DNA from: Streptomyces lanatus
GTDB taxonomy: Bacteria; Actinomycetota; Actinomycetes; Streptomycetales; Streptomycetaceae
Direction of reading: 5' to 3'
DNA: 64,000 nt
Assembly: GCF_014655715.1 (NCBI RefSeq)
Contig: NZ_BNBM01000001.1
Location: 124,001 to 188,000 of the forward strand
The notes beneath the pieces were generated by a model. It ran no database searches, was not told where the DNA came from, and saw only the letters and a list, made by a program, of their open reading frames with translations. Below are positions 1 to 8,909 of the stretch, piece after piece. Each line of letters starts with the position of its first letter. Positions within the stretch are counted from its first letter, which is position 1. The translations under genes were made by a program, and so were the position numbers.

Positions 1-130
1 GGTTCCCATGGGGGCTCCTGAAGGGGGGTGGGGCGGAGACCGGTTCACTGGCCAGCGTCGGGGCCCATGTCCCGTACGGGCAAGGGGGCGTGTCGCTGAG
101 CGGTACGGACGGCAGTGGACGCACGGCTAC
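1..130. other. left edge, unassigned; possible start of a minus-strand gene
   Basis: The kinase stop codon at 131-133 overlaps an ATG in the ATGA arrangement usual for kinase/response-regulator pairs. The frame that follows on the minus strand runs only about 29 codons to a stop at 45-47 and does not look like a receiver domain. Further left, AGGAG followed six bases later by an ATG (8-10, minus strand) looks like a ribosome site and start for a gene that leaves the window. Nothing else is recognisable here. Confidence 0.3.
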
Positions 131-1165
131 TCATGGGTTCACGGTCAACGGACCGTTGTCCGGGTGCGGTGTGCCGTTCTCCGGGGTGGTGAGGGGCAGG
201 TCGGCGGTGACGGTGGCGCCTTCGAGGGTCGCGTCGATCGCGAGCGTGCCGCCGATCTGCTCGACGGGTTCGTGCATGGACCGGATGCCCACGCCGGGCG
301 TCCATGGTTCGGCGCAGCGGCCGGTGTGCGCGACGGTCACGCACAGGGAGTCGGCGTTCACCAGCTCCAGCGTGAGCGCGGCGGTGGCACAGTCGGAATG
401 CCGGGCGATGTTGGTCACCGACTCCACGGCCACACGGTGGGCGGCGACCTCGACGGCCGCGGGGAGCGGGGGCAGCCGGTCCGGGGCGGTGATCGTGACG
501 TCCAGCGGCCGGCCGTCGGCGCAGCGCAGATGGGCGACGCGCTGGCGGACCGCGTCGACGAGGCCGAGCTCGTCGAGGGCGCTGGGGCGCAGGCCGTACA
601 CGATGCGGCGGATCTCGCCGATCGCGTCACCGACGTCGGCGCGCAGCCCGTGCAGTGTCTCCACGGCGCGGTGCGGGTCGGGGGCGATGAGGTTGACGGC
701 CGCGTCCGCGTTGTAGGCGATGCCGGTCAGCGTCGGGCCGAGCCCGTCGTGCAGGTCGCGGCGCATCCGGCGGCGCTCCTCCTCCAGTACGGTCACCACC
801 CGGCTGCGGGAGAGGCGCAGTTGCTCGGTCAGCCGTGCGGCGTGCAGTGCCTGGGCGAGCGGTGCCGCCACCAGCTCGACCACCGCCGCCGCGGCCCGGG
901 GCAGCCGCAGATGCCCGGGCGGGAGGCACACCACGAGATCACCCACCTTCTCGCCGCCGGCCCGCAACGCGGTGAGCGTGGTGTGGCCGTCGTCCACGGT
1001 GCCCGCCGTGGCGATGGTGGTGCCGTCCTGGCGCAGGGCGATTCCGGGCACCCCGAGGGTGGGGCGCAGGGTGTGCAGCCACAGCGGCGGCGGGGCGCCA
1101 GCCGTCAGGTCCGTGCCGAGCCGGGTCAGCGTCTCGACCGGGTCGGCCGACCTGCCGAACAGCAT
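131..1165 (-). CDS. sensor histidine kinase (NarL/HisKA_3 type), N-terminally truncated
   Basis: This is the cytoplasmic half of a two-component sensor kinase of the NarL/DesK class. Visible are a short GAF-like segment, the dimerisation and phosphoacceptor helix with RRDLHDGLGPTLTG (His codon at 749-751), and a C-terminal HATPase region with an N-box-like ESVTNIARHS and a GVGIRSM motif. The usual G1-box DxGxG is replaced by AHTGR, so ATP binding is doubtful. The membrane and sensor part that normally precedes such kinases is missing: similarity stops near 1190, where a repeat element begins, although the frame stays open to an ATG at 1357. I placed the start at the first ATG inside the conserved part. 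No response regulator follows. It is probably a decaying gene and could equally be called a pseudogene. Confidence 0.65.
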   Translation of the reverse strand: MLFGRSADPVETLTRLGTDLTAGAPPPLWLHTLRPTLGVPGIALRQDGTTIATAGTVDDGHTTLTALRAGGEKVGDLVVCLPPGHLRLPRAAAAVVELVAAPLAQALHAARLTEQLRLSRSRVVTVLEEERRRMRRDLHDGLGPTLTGIAYNADAAVNLIAPDPHRAVETLHGLRADVGDAIGEIRRIVYGLRPSALDELGLVDAVRQRVAHLRCADGRPLDVTITAPDRLPPLPAAVEVAAHRVAVESVTNIARHSDCATAALTLELVNADSLCVTVAHTGRCAEPWTPGVGIRSMHEPVEQIGGTLAIDATLEGATVTADLPLTTPENGTPHPDNGPLTVNP

Positions 1166-1229
1166 CTCGTCCAGGCCGGCCTCGACCCGCTGGGCTGAAT
1201 TTCCGCGACGGTCGGCGGGTGAGGCTTTT

Positions 1230-1336
1230 TCAGCCCGTCCGGCGTTTGAGGACGAGGCCCCTTCAGGGCCGAAGCGGGGGCCCGGGGGCGGCAGCCCCCG
1301 GGGACGGGAATGGGTAGGCGCGGCGGGGGCGAGAAA
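1230..1336. repeat. GC-rich intergenic repeat element with two hairpins
   Basis: The segment contains a block reading CCGTCCGGCGTTTGAGGACG that I recognise as a frequently repeated intergenic element of Streptomyces genomes. It holds two inverted repeats: GGCCC/GGGCC (1256-1270), and CCCGGGGGC paired with GCCCCCGGG (1281-1289 with 1294-1302, 4-nt loop). It lies between the truncated kinase and the 3' end of the fadB-like gene. It may terminate transcription, and it marks the point where the kinase is broken. Copy number could not be checked from this window. Confidence 0.6.
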
Positions 1337-1363
1337 CCCGATCACCCCCGCCCCCACCCCCCG

Positions 1364-3544
1364 TCACACATCCGAAAACCCCTCCCCCACCCCCGCCTTC
1401 TCCACCAGCAACGCAGGCGGAGCAAACCGCTCCCCATACGCCGCCGCCAATTCCCGCGCCCGCGCCACGAACCCGTCGACACCGCCCTCATAACCGTTGA
1501 TGTACTGGAGCACACCCCCCGTCCACCCCGGGAACCCAATCCCGAAGATGGACCCGATATTCGCGTCCGCGACAGACGTAAGGACGCCCTCCTCCAACAG
1601 CCGCACCGTGTCCAGCGCCTCGGAGAACAACATCCGTTCCTGCATGTCCCGGAAGGGAATCTCCGCGCCGCCCTCACGAGCGAAGTGCTCACGCAGCCCC
1701 GGCCACAACCCACCCCGCTTGCCGGACTCGTCGTAGTCGTAGAACCCCGCCCCACCACTACGCCCCGGCCGGTCGAATTCCTCGACCATGCGGTCGATGA
1801 CGGCCTCGGCGGGATGGGAGACCCACGTGCCGCCCGCTTCCTCCACCGCCCGCTTGGACTCGTTCCGGATCTTGCGTGGCAGCGTGAGCGTCAGCTCATC
1901 CATCAGGGACAGCACCTTCGCGGGGTACCCCGCCTGCGCCGCCGCCTGTTCGACCGACGCGGGCTCGATGCCCTCGCCGACCATCGCGACGCCCTCGTTG
2001 ATGAAGTGCCCGATGACACGAGACGTGAAGAAGCCGCGCGAGTCGTTCACGACGATCGGCGTCTTGTTGATCTGGCGGACCAGGTCGAAGGCCCGGGCCA
2101 GCGCCTCCTCCCCCGTCTGCTCGCCCTTGATGATCTCGACCAGCGGCATCTTGTCGACCGGGGAGAAGAAGTGCAGCCCGATGAAGTCGGCCTGGCGCTC
2201 CACGCCTTCGGCGAGCACCGTGATCGGCAGCGTCGACGTGTTGGAGCACAGCAGGGCGTCCGGCGCGACGATCCCCTCGATCTCCTGGAAGACCTTGTGC
2301 TTGAGCTCGGGGTTCTCGAAGACGGCCTCGATGACGGCGTCGCAGCCCGCGACATCGGCGGGGTCGCCGGTCGGCGTGATGCGGGCGAGGAGCGCGTCGG
2401 CCTTCTCCTGAGTCGTACGGCCCCGGGACACCGCCTTGGCGCAGAGCCGCTCCGAGTACGCCTTGCCCTTCGCCGCCGCCTCCGCAGACACGTCCTTCAG
2501 TACGACCTCGATGCCCGCGCGGGCGCAGGAGTAGGCGATGCCGGCGCCCATCATCCCGGCGCCGAGGACGGCGACCTTGCGGACCTTGCGCTGCTCGATG
2601 CCCTTCGGGCGGTTCGCGCCGGAGTTGACCGCCTGGAGGTCGAAGAAGAACGCCTGGATCATGTTCTTCGACGTCTGGCCCGCCGCCAGCTCCACGAAGT
2701 AGCGCGCCTCGATCACCTGGGCCGTCTCGAAGTCGACCTGGGAGCCCTCGACCGCCGCCGCGAGGATGTTGCGCGGGGCGGGGTAGGGCGCGCCGTTCGT
2801 CTGCTTGCGCAGGTTGGCCGGGAAGGCGGGCAGGTTCGCCGCGAACTTGGGGTTGGCGGGCGTACCGCCGGGGATGCGGTAGCCCGGCTTGTCCCAGGGC
2901 TGCTGCGACTCGGGGTGGGTCTCGATGAACGCGCGGGCCTTGGCCAGCAGTTCGTCCTGGGTGGCGGCCACGTCGTCGACCAGGCCGTTTTCGAGGGCGC
3001 GCTGCGGGTTGTATTGCGTGCCCTGGAGCAACACCTTCAGCAGCGCGTCGGCGATGCCGAGAAGACGCACCGTGCGGACGACGCCGCCTCCGCCCGGCAG
3101 CAGGCCGAGCGTCACCTCGGGGCAGCCGATCTTCGAGCCCGGCGCGTCCAACGCGATGCGGTGGTGGCAGGCGAGGGCGATCTCGTAACCGCCGCCGAGG
3201 GCCGCGCCGTTCAGCGCGGCGACGACCGGCTTGCCCAGGGTCTCGATACGGCGCAGGTTGCGCTTGATGGCCATGCCGCCGTCGAACAGGTCCTGGGCGG
3301 TCTCGGGGGTGACCCGGATCAGGTCGCGCAGGTCGCCGCCCGCGAAGAAGGTCTTCTTGGCGGAGGTGATGATGACACCTCGAATGGTGTCCTTCTCCGC
3401 CTCCAGGCGGTCGACGATCACCGCCAGGGAGTCGCGGAACGCCTGGTTCATGGTGTTCGCGGACTGGTTGGGGTCGTCCAGGACGAGGGTGACAACGCCC
3501 TCGCGGTCCTGCTCCCAGCGGATGGTGGTGGATTCAGTGCTCAT
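1364..3544 (-). CDS. fadB: fatty acid oxidation complex alpha subunit (enoyl-CoA hydratase / 3-hydroxyacyl-CoA dehydrogenase)
   Basis: A 726-residue bifunctional beta-oxidation enzyme that hydrates trans-2-enoyl-CoA and then oxidises the L-3-hydroxyacyl-CoA with NAD. The N-terminal crotonase domain (about 15-200) shows AALNGAALGGGYEIALACH near residue 118 and GCPEVTLGLLPGGGG. The NAD-binding domain starts near residue 325 with VLGAGMMGAGIAYSCARAG. The C-terminal 3HCDH domain includes HFFSPVDKMPLVEI. Length and domain order match the FadB/FadJ family. It is the last gene of a minus-strand operon, 43 nt after the thiolase gene, so alpha and beta subunits are co-expressed as in classical FadBA complexes. 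The start is the ATG at 3542-3544. The chain length of its substrates cannot be read from the sequence. Confidence 0.93.
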   Translation of the reverse strand: MSTESTTIRWEQDREGVVTLVLDDPNQSANTMNQAFRDSLAVIVDRLEAEKDTIRGVIITSAKKTFFAGGDLRDLIRVTPETAQDLFDGGMAIKRNLRRIETLGKPVVAALNGAALGGGYEIALACHHRIALDAPGSKIGCPEVTLGLLPGGGGVVRTVRLLGIADALLKVLLQGTQYNPQRALENGLVDDVAATQDELLAKARAFIETHPESQQPWDKPGYRIPGGTPANPKFAANLPAFPANLRKQTNGAPYPAPRNILAAAVEGSQVDFETAQVIEARYFVELAAGQTSKNMIQAFFFDLQAVNSGANRPKGIEQRKVRKVAVLGAGMMGAGIAYSCARAGIEVVLKDVSAEAAAKGKAYSERLCAKAVSRGRTTQEKADALLARITPTGDPADVAGCDAVIEAVFENPELKHKVFQEIEGIVAPDALLCSNTSTLPITVLAEGVERQADFIGLHFFSPVDKMPLVEIIKGEQTGEEALARAFDLVRQINKTPIVVNDSRGFFTSRVIGHFINEGVAMVGEGIEPASVEQAAAQAGYPAKVLSLMDELTLTLPRKIRNESKRAVEEAGGTWVSHPAEAVIDRMVEEFDRPGRSGGAGFYDYDESGKRGGLWPGLREHFAREGGAEIPFRDMQERMLFSEALDTVRLLEEGVLTSVADANIGSIFGIGFPGWTGGVLQYINGYEGGVDGFVARARELAAAYGERFAPPALLVEKAGVGEGFSDV

Positions 3545-3587
3545 GAGGAAGTGCTCCGTGTGATCCGTCGTATCCGTCGGGAGGGGG

Positions 3588-4802
3588 TCAGATGCGCTCG
3601 ACGATGGTGGCGATGCCCATGCCGCCGCCGACGCAGAGCGTGGCGAGGCCGTACCGCTTGTCCTGGCGCTCCAGTTCGTCGACGAGCGAGCCGAGGATCA
3701 TCGCGCCGGTCGCGCCCAGCGGGTGGCCGAGGGCGATGGCGCCACCGTTGACGTTGACCTTGTCCAGGGACAGGCCCATGTCCCGTACGAAGCGCAGGAC
3801 GACCGCCGCGAAGGCCTCGTTGATCTCGACCAGGTCGATGTCGTCGATGGTCAGACCGGCCTTGGCGAGCGCCTTGCGGGTCGCGGGCGCGGGGCCGGTG
3901 AGCATGATGGTGGGTTCGGAGCCGGAGACTGCGGCGGCGACGATGCGGGCGCGCGGTGTGAGGCCGTAGCGCTCGCCGACCTCGCGCGAGCCGATGGCGA
4001 CCAGCGAGGCGCCGTCGACGATGCCGGAGGAGTTGCCCGCGTGGTGGACGTGGTCGATCTTCTCGACCCAGTGGTACTTCTGCAGCGCCACCGCGTCGAA
4101 GCCGCCCAGGTCGCCGATGTCCGCGAAGGACGCCTTCAGCTTGGCGAGGGAGTCGGCGGTGGTGCCGGGGCGCATGTGCTCGTCGTGGTCGAGGACGGTC
4201 AGGCCGCTGCGGTCCTTGACGGGGACGACGGACCGGTCGAAGCGCCCTTCCTTCCAGGCCGTCGCCGCCCGCTCCTGGGACAGCGCCGCGTACTCGTCGA
4301 CGTCGCGGCGGGAGAAGCCCTCGATGGTGGCGATGAGGTCGGCGCCGATGCCCTGCGGCACGAAGTTGACGGAGAGGTTGGTCATCGGGTCGTTGAACCA
4401 GGCGCCGCCGTCCGAGGCCATCGGCACCCGGGACATGGACTCCACGCCGCCCGCGAGGACGAGGTCCTCGAAGCCCGAACGGACCTTGGCGGCCGCCATG
4501 TTGACGGCCTCCAGGCCCGACGCACAGAAGCGGTTCTCCTGTACTCCGGCCACCGTGTCCGGCAGTCCGGCGGCGATGGCGGCGATCCGCGCGATGTCGG
4601 AACCCTGGTCGCCGACCGGTCCGACGACACCGAGCACGATGTCGTCGATGGCCGCCGGGTCGAGGTCCGGGAAGCGGTCGCGGAGTTCGTGGATGAGTCC
4701 GACGACCAGGTCGATGGGCTTGGTGCCGTGCAGGGCGCCGTTCGCCTTGCCGCGCCCGCGCGGGGTGCGGATCGCGTCGTACACGTACGCTTCGGTGCTC
4801 AC
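3588..4802 (-). CDS. fadA: acetyl-CoA C-acyltransferase (3-ketoacyl-CoA thiolase)
   Basis: A thiolase of 404 residues that cleaves 3-ketoacyl-CoA with CoA to give acetyl-CoA and a shortened acyl-CoA, completing the cycle run by its operon neighbours. The nucleophilic cysteine lies in [14 protein letters not shown], the catalytic histidine in [15 protein letters not shown], and the second cysteine in TLCVGGGMG near the C-terminus. I chose the GTG start ([14 protein letters not shown]) because GAAAGG lies 7 nt upstream and family alignments begin there; an in-frame ATG five codons earlier is less likely. The gene sits 21 nt after the acyl-CoA dehydrogenase and 43 nt before fadB. Confidence 0.93.
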   Translation of the reverse strand: MSTEAYVYDAIRTPRGRGKANGALHGTKPIDLVVGLIHELRDRFPDLDPAAIDDIVLGVVGPVGDQGSDIARIAAIAAGLPDTVAGVQENRFCASGLEAVNMAAAKVRSGFEDLVLAGGVESMSRVPMASDGGAWFNDPMTNLSVNFVPQGIGADLIATIEGFSRRDVDEYAALSQERAATAWKEGRFDRSVVPVKDRSGLTVLDHDEHMRPGTTADSLAKLKASFADIGDLGGFDAVALQKYHWVEKIDHVHHAGNSSGIVDGASLVAIGSREVGERYGLTPRARIVAAAVSGSEPTIMLTGPAPATRKALAKAGLTIDDIDLVEINEAFAAVVLRFVRDMGLSLDKVNVNGGAIALGHPLGATGAMILGSLVDELERQDKRYGLATLCVGGGMGIATIVERI

Positions 4803-4823
4803 TGGAAAGCCTTTCAATGAGGG

Positions 4824-5966
4824 TTAGCCGAGCAGGGAACGGCCGATGATCTCCTTCATGATCTCGGTCGTCCCGCCGTAGATGGTCTGGATACGGCCGT
4901 CCGTGAAGGCCCGGGCGACGGGGTACTCGCTCATGTAGCCGTAGCCGCCGTGCAGTTGCAGACACCGGTCGGCGACCCGCTTCTGCAGCTCGGTCGCCCA
5001 CCACTTGGCCATGGAGGCGTGCACGGCGTCGAGTTCGCCCTCGGAGTGGTCCACGATGCAGCGGTCGAGGAAGGTGCGGGTGACGGCGCACTCGGTGGCC
5101 ATCTCGGCTATCTCGAACCGGATGTGCTGTTTGGTCGCCAGCGCCCGTCCGAACGCCTCGCGCTCCTTGACGTAGGCGGTGGTGATCTCCAGCAGGTGTT
5201 CGGCGGCGGCGATCGCGGAGACGGCGATGCTCAGCCGTTCCTGCGCGAGGTTCGTCATGAGGTGGATGAACGCCCCGTTCAGCTCGCCGAGGAGGTTCTC
5301 CTTCGGGACCCGTACGTCGTTGAAGAACAACTCGGCCGTGTCCTGCGACTTCTGGCCGATCTTGTCGAGGTTGCGGCCGCGCTCGAAGCCGTCCATGCCG
5401 CGCTCGACGACGAGCAGCGACAGCCCGTGCGCACCGCCCTCGGGGGTCGTCCTCGCGACGACGATCACCAGGTCGGCGAGGATCCCGTTGGAGATGAAGG
5501 TCTTGGAGCCGTTGAGCACCCAGTGGTCGCCGCGGTCCTCGGCGTGGGTGCGGATGCCCTGGAGGTCGGAGCCCGCGCCGGGCTCGGTCATGGCGATGGC
5601 GGTGATCAGCGAGCCGTCGCAGAAGCCGGGCAGCCAGCGGCGCTTCTGCTCGTCGGTGGCCAGCGAGGTCAGATACGGGCCGATGATGTCGTTGTGCAGG
5701 CCGAGGGCGAGTCCCGGGGCGCCCGCGCGTGTGAACTCCTCGGCGAGGACCGCGCTGTAGCGGAAGTCGTCGGTGCCGCCGCCCCCGTACTCCTCGGGCA
5801 CGGCGAGGCCGAGCAGGCCCTGCTTGCCTGCCGCGCGCCAGGCGTCGCGGGAGACGATGCCGTCCTTCTCCCACTGCTCGTAGTGCGGCAGCACCTCCCG
5901 GTCCAGGAAGCTGCGCACGGTCGCGCGGAACGCGTCGTGCTCCGGGGCGAAGATCTGCCGCTTCAT
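4824..5966 (-). CDS. acyl-CoA dehydrogenase
   Basis: An FAD-dependent acyl-CoA dehydrogenase of 380 residues that performs the first oxidation of beta-oxidation and passes electrons to ETF. Family signatures are AIAMTEPGAGSDLQGIR in the middle and LQLHGGYGYMSEYPVAR near the C-terminus. The position that carries the catalytic Glu in medium-chain enzymes (YEGT) reads YGGTTEIMKEI. A glutamate is instead present in AQERLSIA near residue 242, where long-chain and isovaleryl-type enzymes keep their base, which suggests the LCAD/IVD-like arrangement. The ATG at 5964-5966 overlaps the stop of the upstream CoA-transferase gene (ATGA), so the two are translationally coupled. Confidence 0.93.
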   Translation of the reverse strand: MKRQIFAPEHDAFRATVRSFLDREVLPHYEQWEKDGIVSRDAWRAAGKQGLLGLAVPEEYGGGGTDDFRYSAVLAEEFTRAGAPGLALGLHNDIIGPYLTSLATDEQKRRWLPGFCDGSLITAIAMTEPGAGSDLQGIRTHAEDRGDHWVLNGSKTFISNGILADLVIVVARTTPEGGAHGLSLLVVERGMDGFERGRNLDKIGQKSQDTAELFFNDVRVPKENLLGELNGAFIHLMTNLAQERLSIAVSAIAAAEHLLEITTAYVKEREAFGRALATKQHIRFEIAEMATECAVTRTFLDRCIVDHSEGELDAVHASMAKWWATELQKRVADRCLQLHGGYGYMSEYPVARAFTDGRIQTIYGGTTEIMKEIIGRSLLG

Positions 5967-7111
5967 TCGAGGCCCTTCAGGGGTTCCTGGTGCTTCATGA
6001 GGTCGGGTACGTCCCAGTCGCGGGCGACGTCGGCGGTGTCCGCGCCGGGCTGCGCGGGGCCGGTGCGGACGGCCGTGGGGGTCGCGGAGAAGCGGGGTGC
6101 CGGGGCGGGCTGGGTGATGCCGCCGTGGCCGGTGAAGGTGCCGCGGGCGGCGAGGTGGGGATGGTGCGGGGCCTCGCGCAGGGACAGCACGGGGGCCACG
6201 CAGGCGTCGGTGCCTTCGAATACGGCCGTCCACTCGTCCCTGGTACGGGACTTGAAGCGGGCCGCCACGGCCTCGCGCAGGTCGCCCCAGCGGGAGAAGT
6301 CCTTGCGCGCGGAGGCGAAGCCCTCGATGCCGAGGAGGCTCAGGAACTCGTCGTAGAACTGCGGCTCCAGGGCGCCGACCGCCATGTACTTGCCGTCGGC
6401 CGTCTCGTAGGTGCCGTAGTACGGGCAACCGCCGTCCAGGAGGTTGGCGCCACGCCGGTCCTGCCAGCCGCCGGCGGCGAGCATGCCGTGGATCATCGCG
6501 GAGAGGTGCGCCGTGCCGTCGACGATCGCGGCGTCCACGACCTGGCCGGTGCCGGTCGCGCGTGCGTGGTGGAGGGCCGCGAGGATGCCGACGACCAGGT
6601 AGAGCGAGCCGCCCGCGTAGTCGCCGACCAGGTTGGCGGGGACGGCCGGTGGTTCGTCGGGGCTGCCGATCATGCCGAGGGTGCCGGTGAGCGCGATGTA
6701 CGCGATGTCGTGGCCGGCGCGGTCGGCGAGGGGTCCGTCCTGGCCCCAGCCGGTCATACGGCCGTAGACCAGCGCTGGGTTGCGGGCGTGGCAGGCCTCG
6801 GGGCCGACGCCGAGGCGCTCGGCGACGCCGGGGCGGTTGCCCTCGATGAGGATGTCGGCGCGGGCGGCGAGGTCGAGGACGCGCGCGGGGCCGTCGGGGG
6901 CCTTGAGGTCGATGATCACCGAGCGCTTGTTGCGGTTGGTGATGTCGTACTCGGTGTTGATGCCGAGCCCGGTGCCGCCCGGCCGGTCGACGCGGACGAC
7001 GTCGGCGCCCAGGTCGGCGAGGAGCATGGCGGCGAACGGGCCGGGTCCGATCCCGGCCAGCTCGACCACGCGCACGCCGGTGAGCGGGCCCTGTCCTGGC
7101 GTCGTCGCCAT
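5963..7111 (-). CDS. CaiB/BaiF family CoA-transferase, alpha-methylacyl-CoA racemase-like
   Basis: A 382-residue class III CoA-transferase-fold protein. The N-terminus GVRVVELAGIGPGPFAAMLL and the segment AGHDIAYIALTGTLGMIG, with the conserved Asp of the family, fit alpha-methylacyl-CoA racemase, which interconverts 2R and 2S 2-methylacyl-CoA so that methyl-branched chains can enter beta-oxidation. This suits the operon: an acyl-CoA dehydrogenase (4-nt overlap), thiolase and FadB follow directly. Streptomyces membranes are rich in iso and anteiso chains, so a role in methyl-branched lipid turnover is plausible but inferred. A CoA-transferase activity is the alternative. The 5' region carries palindromes that may bind a repressor. 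Confidence 0.9.
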   Translation of the reverse strand: MATTPGQGPLTGVRVVELAGIGPGPFAAMLLADLGADVVRVDRPGGTGLGINTEYDITNRNKRSVIIDLKAPDGPARVLDLAARADILIEGNRPGVAERLGVGPEACHARNPALVYGRMTGWGQDGPLADRAGHDIAYIALTGTLGMIGSPDEPPAVPANLVGDYAGGSLYLVVGILAALHHARATGTGQVVDAAIVDGTAHLSAMIHGMLAAGGWQDRRGANLLDGGCPYYGTYETADGKYMAVGALEPQFYDEFLSLLGIEGFASARKDFSRWGDLREAVAARFKSRTRDEWTAVFEGTDACVAPVLSLREAPHHPHLAARGTFTGHGGITQPAPAPRFSATPTAVRTGPAQPGADTADVARDWDVPDLMKHQEPLKGLE

Positions 7112-7163
7112 CCTGCCCCCAGGGGTGTGACACTACTGCTGTAACACCGATGATGCTAAGAAA

Positions 7164-7193
7164 GTGTCCCGACGGACACAAGAGCAAGCGCTT
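7164..7193. promoter_or_regulatory. candidate operators of the beta-oxidation operon
   Basis: Two dyads lie within 30 bp in the 129-nt region upstream of the racemase gene. One is GTGTCC-CGAC-GGACAC (7164-7179, perfect 6-bp arms) and the other is AAGCGCTT (7186-7193, perfect 8-bp palindrome). Fatty acid operons of actinobacteria are often controlled by TetR-type repressors at such dyads. No regulator gene is adjacent, and which protein binds is unknown. Confidence 0.4.
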
Positions 7194-7240
7194 AGGAAGT
7201 TACCTGCCGGAAGCCCGCCCGCGAACCCGGCCAAGCTTGA

Positions 7241-7621
7241 TCAGCGTGCGTCCAGCTCCGCTATCAGCCGCTTCGGCGCGATCGTGCGGTAGCTCTCCTC
7301 CACCCAGTCGCACAGCAGCTCCGCCGCCGGGGCGCCCTGCTGTTGCAGCGGGATGCTGACCCAGCCCGCCTTGCCGAGGCCGTAACCGGCGGGCTCGGCG
7401 CCCGGGCAGGTCAGGGCATGGGCATGGGCCGACTCGTCCTTGAGCTTCACGGTGACGCCCAGCGGATAGCTGCCGTCGTCCACACCGAGGAAGACGAACA
7501 CCTTCTTGTTGACCTTCGCGACCGTCTCGCCCCAGGGGAACTCCTCCACGGCGCCGGGCATCCCGAGGGCGAACTCACGTACTTTTTCCCACTTCTTCAG
7601 GGCAGTCCTGGGCACGGCCAC
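7241..7621 (-). CDS. MmcQ/YjbR family DNA-binding-like protein
   Basis: A 126-residue protein with the compact alpha/beta fold expected of the MmcQ/YjbR (CyaY-like) family. Recognisable segments are PGAVEEFPWGETVAKVNKKV near the N-terminus, VTVKLKDES in the middle, and a C-terminal EESYRTIAPKRLI. Members are often described as DNA-binding, but their cellular role is poorly defined. Length matches the family. It is transcribed in the same direction as the beta-oxidation operon but lies 129 nt upstream of it, beyond the putative operators, so it is probably a separate unit. Confidence 0.85.
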   Translation of the reverse strand: MAVPRTALKKWEKVREFALGMPGAVEEFPWGETVAKVNKKVFVFLGVDDGSYPLGVTVKLKDESAHAHALTCPGAEPAGYGLGKAGWVSIPLQQQGAPAAELLCDWVEESYRTIAPKRLIAELDAR

Positions 7622-7712
7622 CGCTTACCTCCGGGCTCGTCGTCGGGCTCCGCACCCCTCACGCTAGCCTCGGCCACCGACAACGGCGCGTGGTGCGGGA
7701 CCGAGGGGTGTC

Positions 7713-8891
7713 ATGAGCAGGCTGAGCAGGGCGGACCGTCCGTACGACATCGTGCTCTTCGGGGCGACGGGCTTCGTCGGGGTACTCACCGCGGAGTACC
7801 TCGCCGCGCACGCGCCCGAGGGTCTGCGCTGGGCGATCGCCGGGCGCAGCGCCGAGAAACTGGAGCGGCTGCGCGAGTCGCTGCCCGGTGGTGACGGGGT
7901 CGGGGTGCTGGAGGCGGACGTCGCCGATCCGGCCTCGATGCGCCGGCTCGCCGAGCACGCGCGCGTGGTGGCCACCACGGTGGGCCCCTATGTGACCTAC
8001 GGCGAGGATCTGGTCGCCGCCTGCGCGGACACCGGCGCCGACTATCTCGATCTCTCCGGTGAGCCCGAGTTCGTGGACCTGACGTACGTCCGGCACGACG
8101 CACGCGCGCGTGAGACGGGTGCCCGGCTGGTGCACGCCTGTGGCTTCGACTCGGTCCCGCACGACCTGGGCGCGTACTTCACCGTCCAGCAGCTGCCGCA
8201 GGAGGTGCCACTGACGGTGGACGGGTTCGTGACCGCCGACGCCATGTTCTCGGGCGGTACGTTCGCGTCGGCGCTCAACCAGTTCGCGCGCGGGCGCCAG
8301 ATGCTGGCCGCCGCCCGCGACCGGGCCCGGCACGAACCGCGGCTGATGGGGCGCCGGGCGCTGGCGCCGACGGGTGTGCCCCGGTTCGCCAAGGAGGTCG
8401 GCTCCTGGGCGGTGCCGCTGCCGACCATCGACCCGCAGATCGTCAAGCGCTCCGCGCGGGCCCTCGATCGCTACGGTCCCGACTTCCGCTACCGCCACTT
8501 CGCCGCCGTACGGCATCTGCCGGTCGCGGTCGGCGGGGTCGCGGCGATGGGCGCGCTCTTCACGGCCGCCCAACTGCCGCCGGCCCGGCGGTGGATGTCC
8601 GGCCGGCTGAAGCCGGGCGAGGGCCCGAGCCCGGAGAAGCGCGCCAAGAGCTGGTTCTCGGTGCGCTTCGTCGGGGAGGGCGGCGGCCGACGGGTCTTCA
8701 CCGAGGTGGCCGGGGGCGACCCGGGCTACGACGAGACGGCGAAGATGTTCGCCGAGTCGGCCCTGTCCCTGGCGTTCGACGACCTTCCGCCGACCGCGGG
8801 GCAGGTCACCACGGCGGTCGCGATGGGCGACGCCCTGATCGAGCGCCTGCGCGCGGCGGGCATCACCTTCCGGGTGGCCGCCACCCGCTGA
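7713..8891 (+). CDS. saccharopine dehydrogenase-like oxidoreductase (trans-acting enoyl reductase family)
   Basis: A 392-residue protein with an N-terminal Rossmann fold: DIVLFGATGFVGVLTAEYL is the nucleotide-binding loop and AGRSAEKLERL follows beta strand 2. The rest matches the saccharopine-dehydrogenase-like family that includes mycobacterial trans-acting enoyl reductases, with a helical C-terminal region. These enzymes act on lipid or polyketide-derived substrates, not on lysine metabolism. No dedicated partner gene lies nearby, so the substrate is unknown. It is divergent from the YjbR-like gene across about 90 bp. ATG start at 7713. Confidence 0.85.
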   Translation: MSRLSRADRPYDIVLFGATGFVGVLTAEYLAAHAPEGLRWAIAGRSAEKLERLRESLPGGDGVGVLEADVADPASMRRLAEHARVVATTVGPYVTYGEDLVAACADTGADYLDLSGEPEFVDLTYVRHDARARETGARLVHACGFDSVPHDLGAYFTVQQLPQEVPLTVDGFVTADAMFSGGTFASALNQFARGRQMLAAARDRARHEPRLMGRRALAPTGVPRFAKEVGSWAVPLPTIDPQIVKRSARALDRYGPDFRYRHFAAVRHLPVAVGGVAAMGALFTAAQLPPARRWMSGRLKPGEGPSPEKRAKSWFSVRFVGEGGGRRVFTEVAGGDPGYDETAKMFAESALSLAFDDLPPTAGQVTTAVAMGDALIERLRAAGITFRVAATR

Positions 8892-8909
8892 ACCGATCCT
8901 GCAACCGCC

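Noticed and set aside
8..1198. Long open frame on the plus strand opposite the kinase
   Set aside because: The translation is low-complexity Gly/Arg/Val with no motifs and mirrors the GC-rich third positions of the minus-strand kinase. The same applies to many long antisense frames across the window, for example 1310-3751, 13159-14691 and 24547-25989.
3588..4802. FadA thiolase as a second copy of PcaF
   Set aside because: It shares only the thiolase motifs; position between an acyl-CoA dehydrogenase and FadB fixes its role in beta-oxidation.
7186..7193. AAGCGCTT as another site of the 55-kb LacI repressor
   Set aside because: It shares the core of TTAAAGCGCTTTAA, but flanking bases differ and the fatty acid operon has no functional tie with the sugar cluster. 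Left as an unassigned palindrome.
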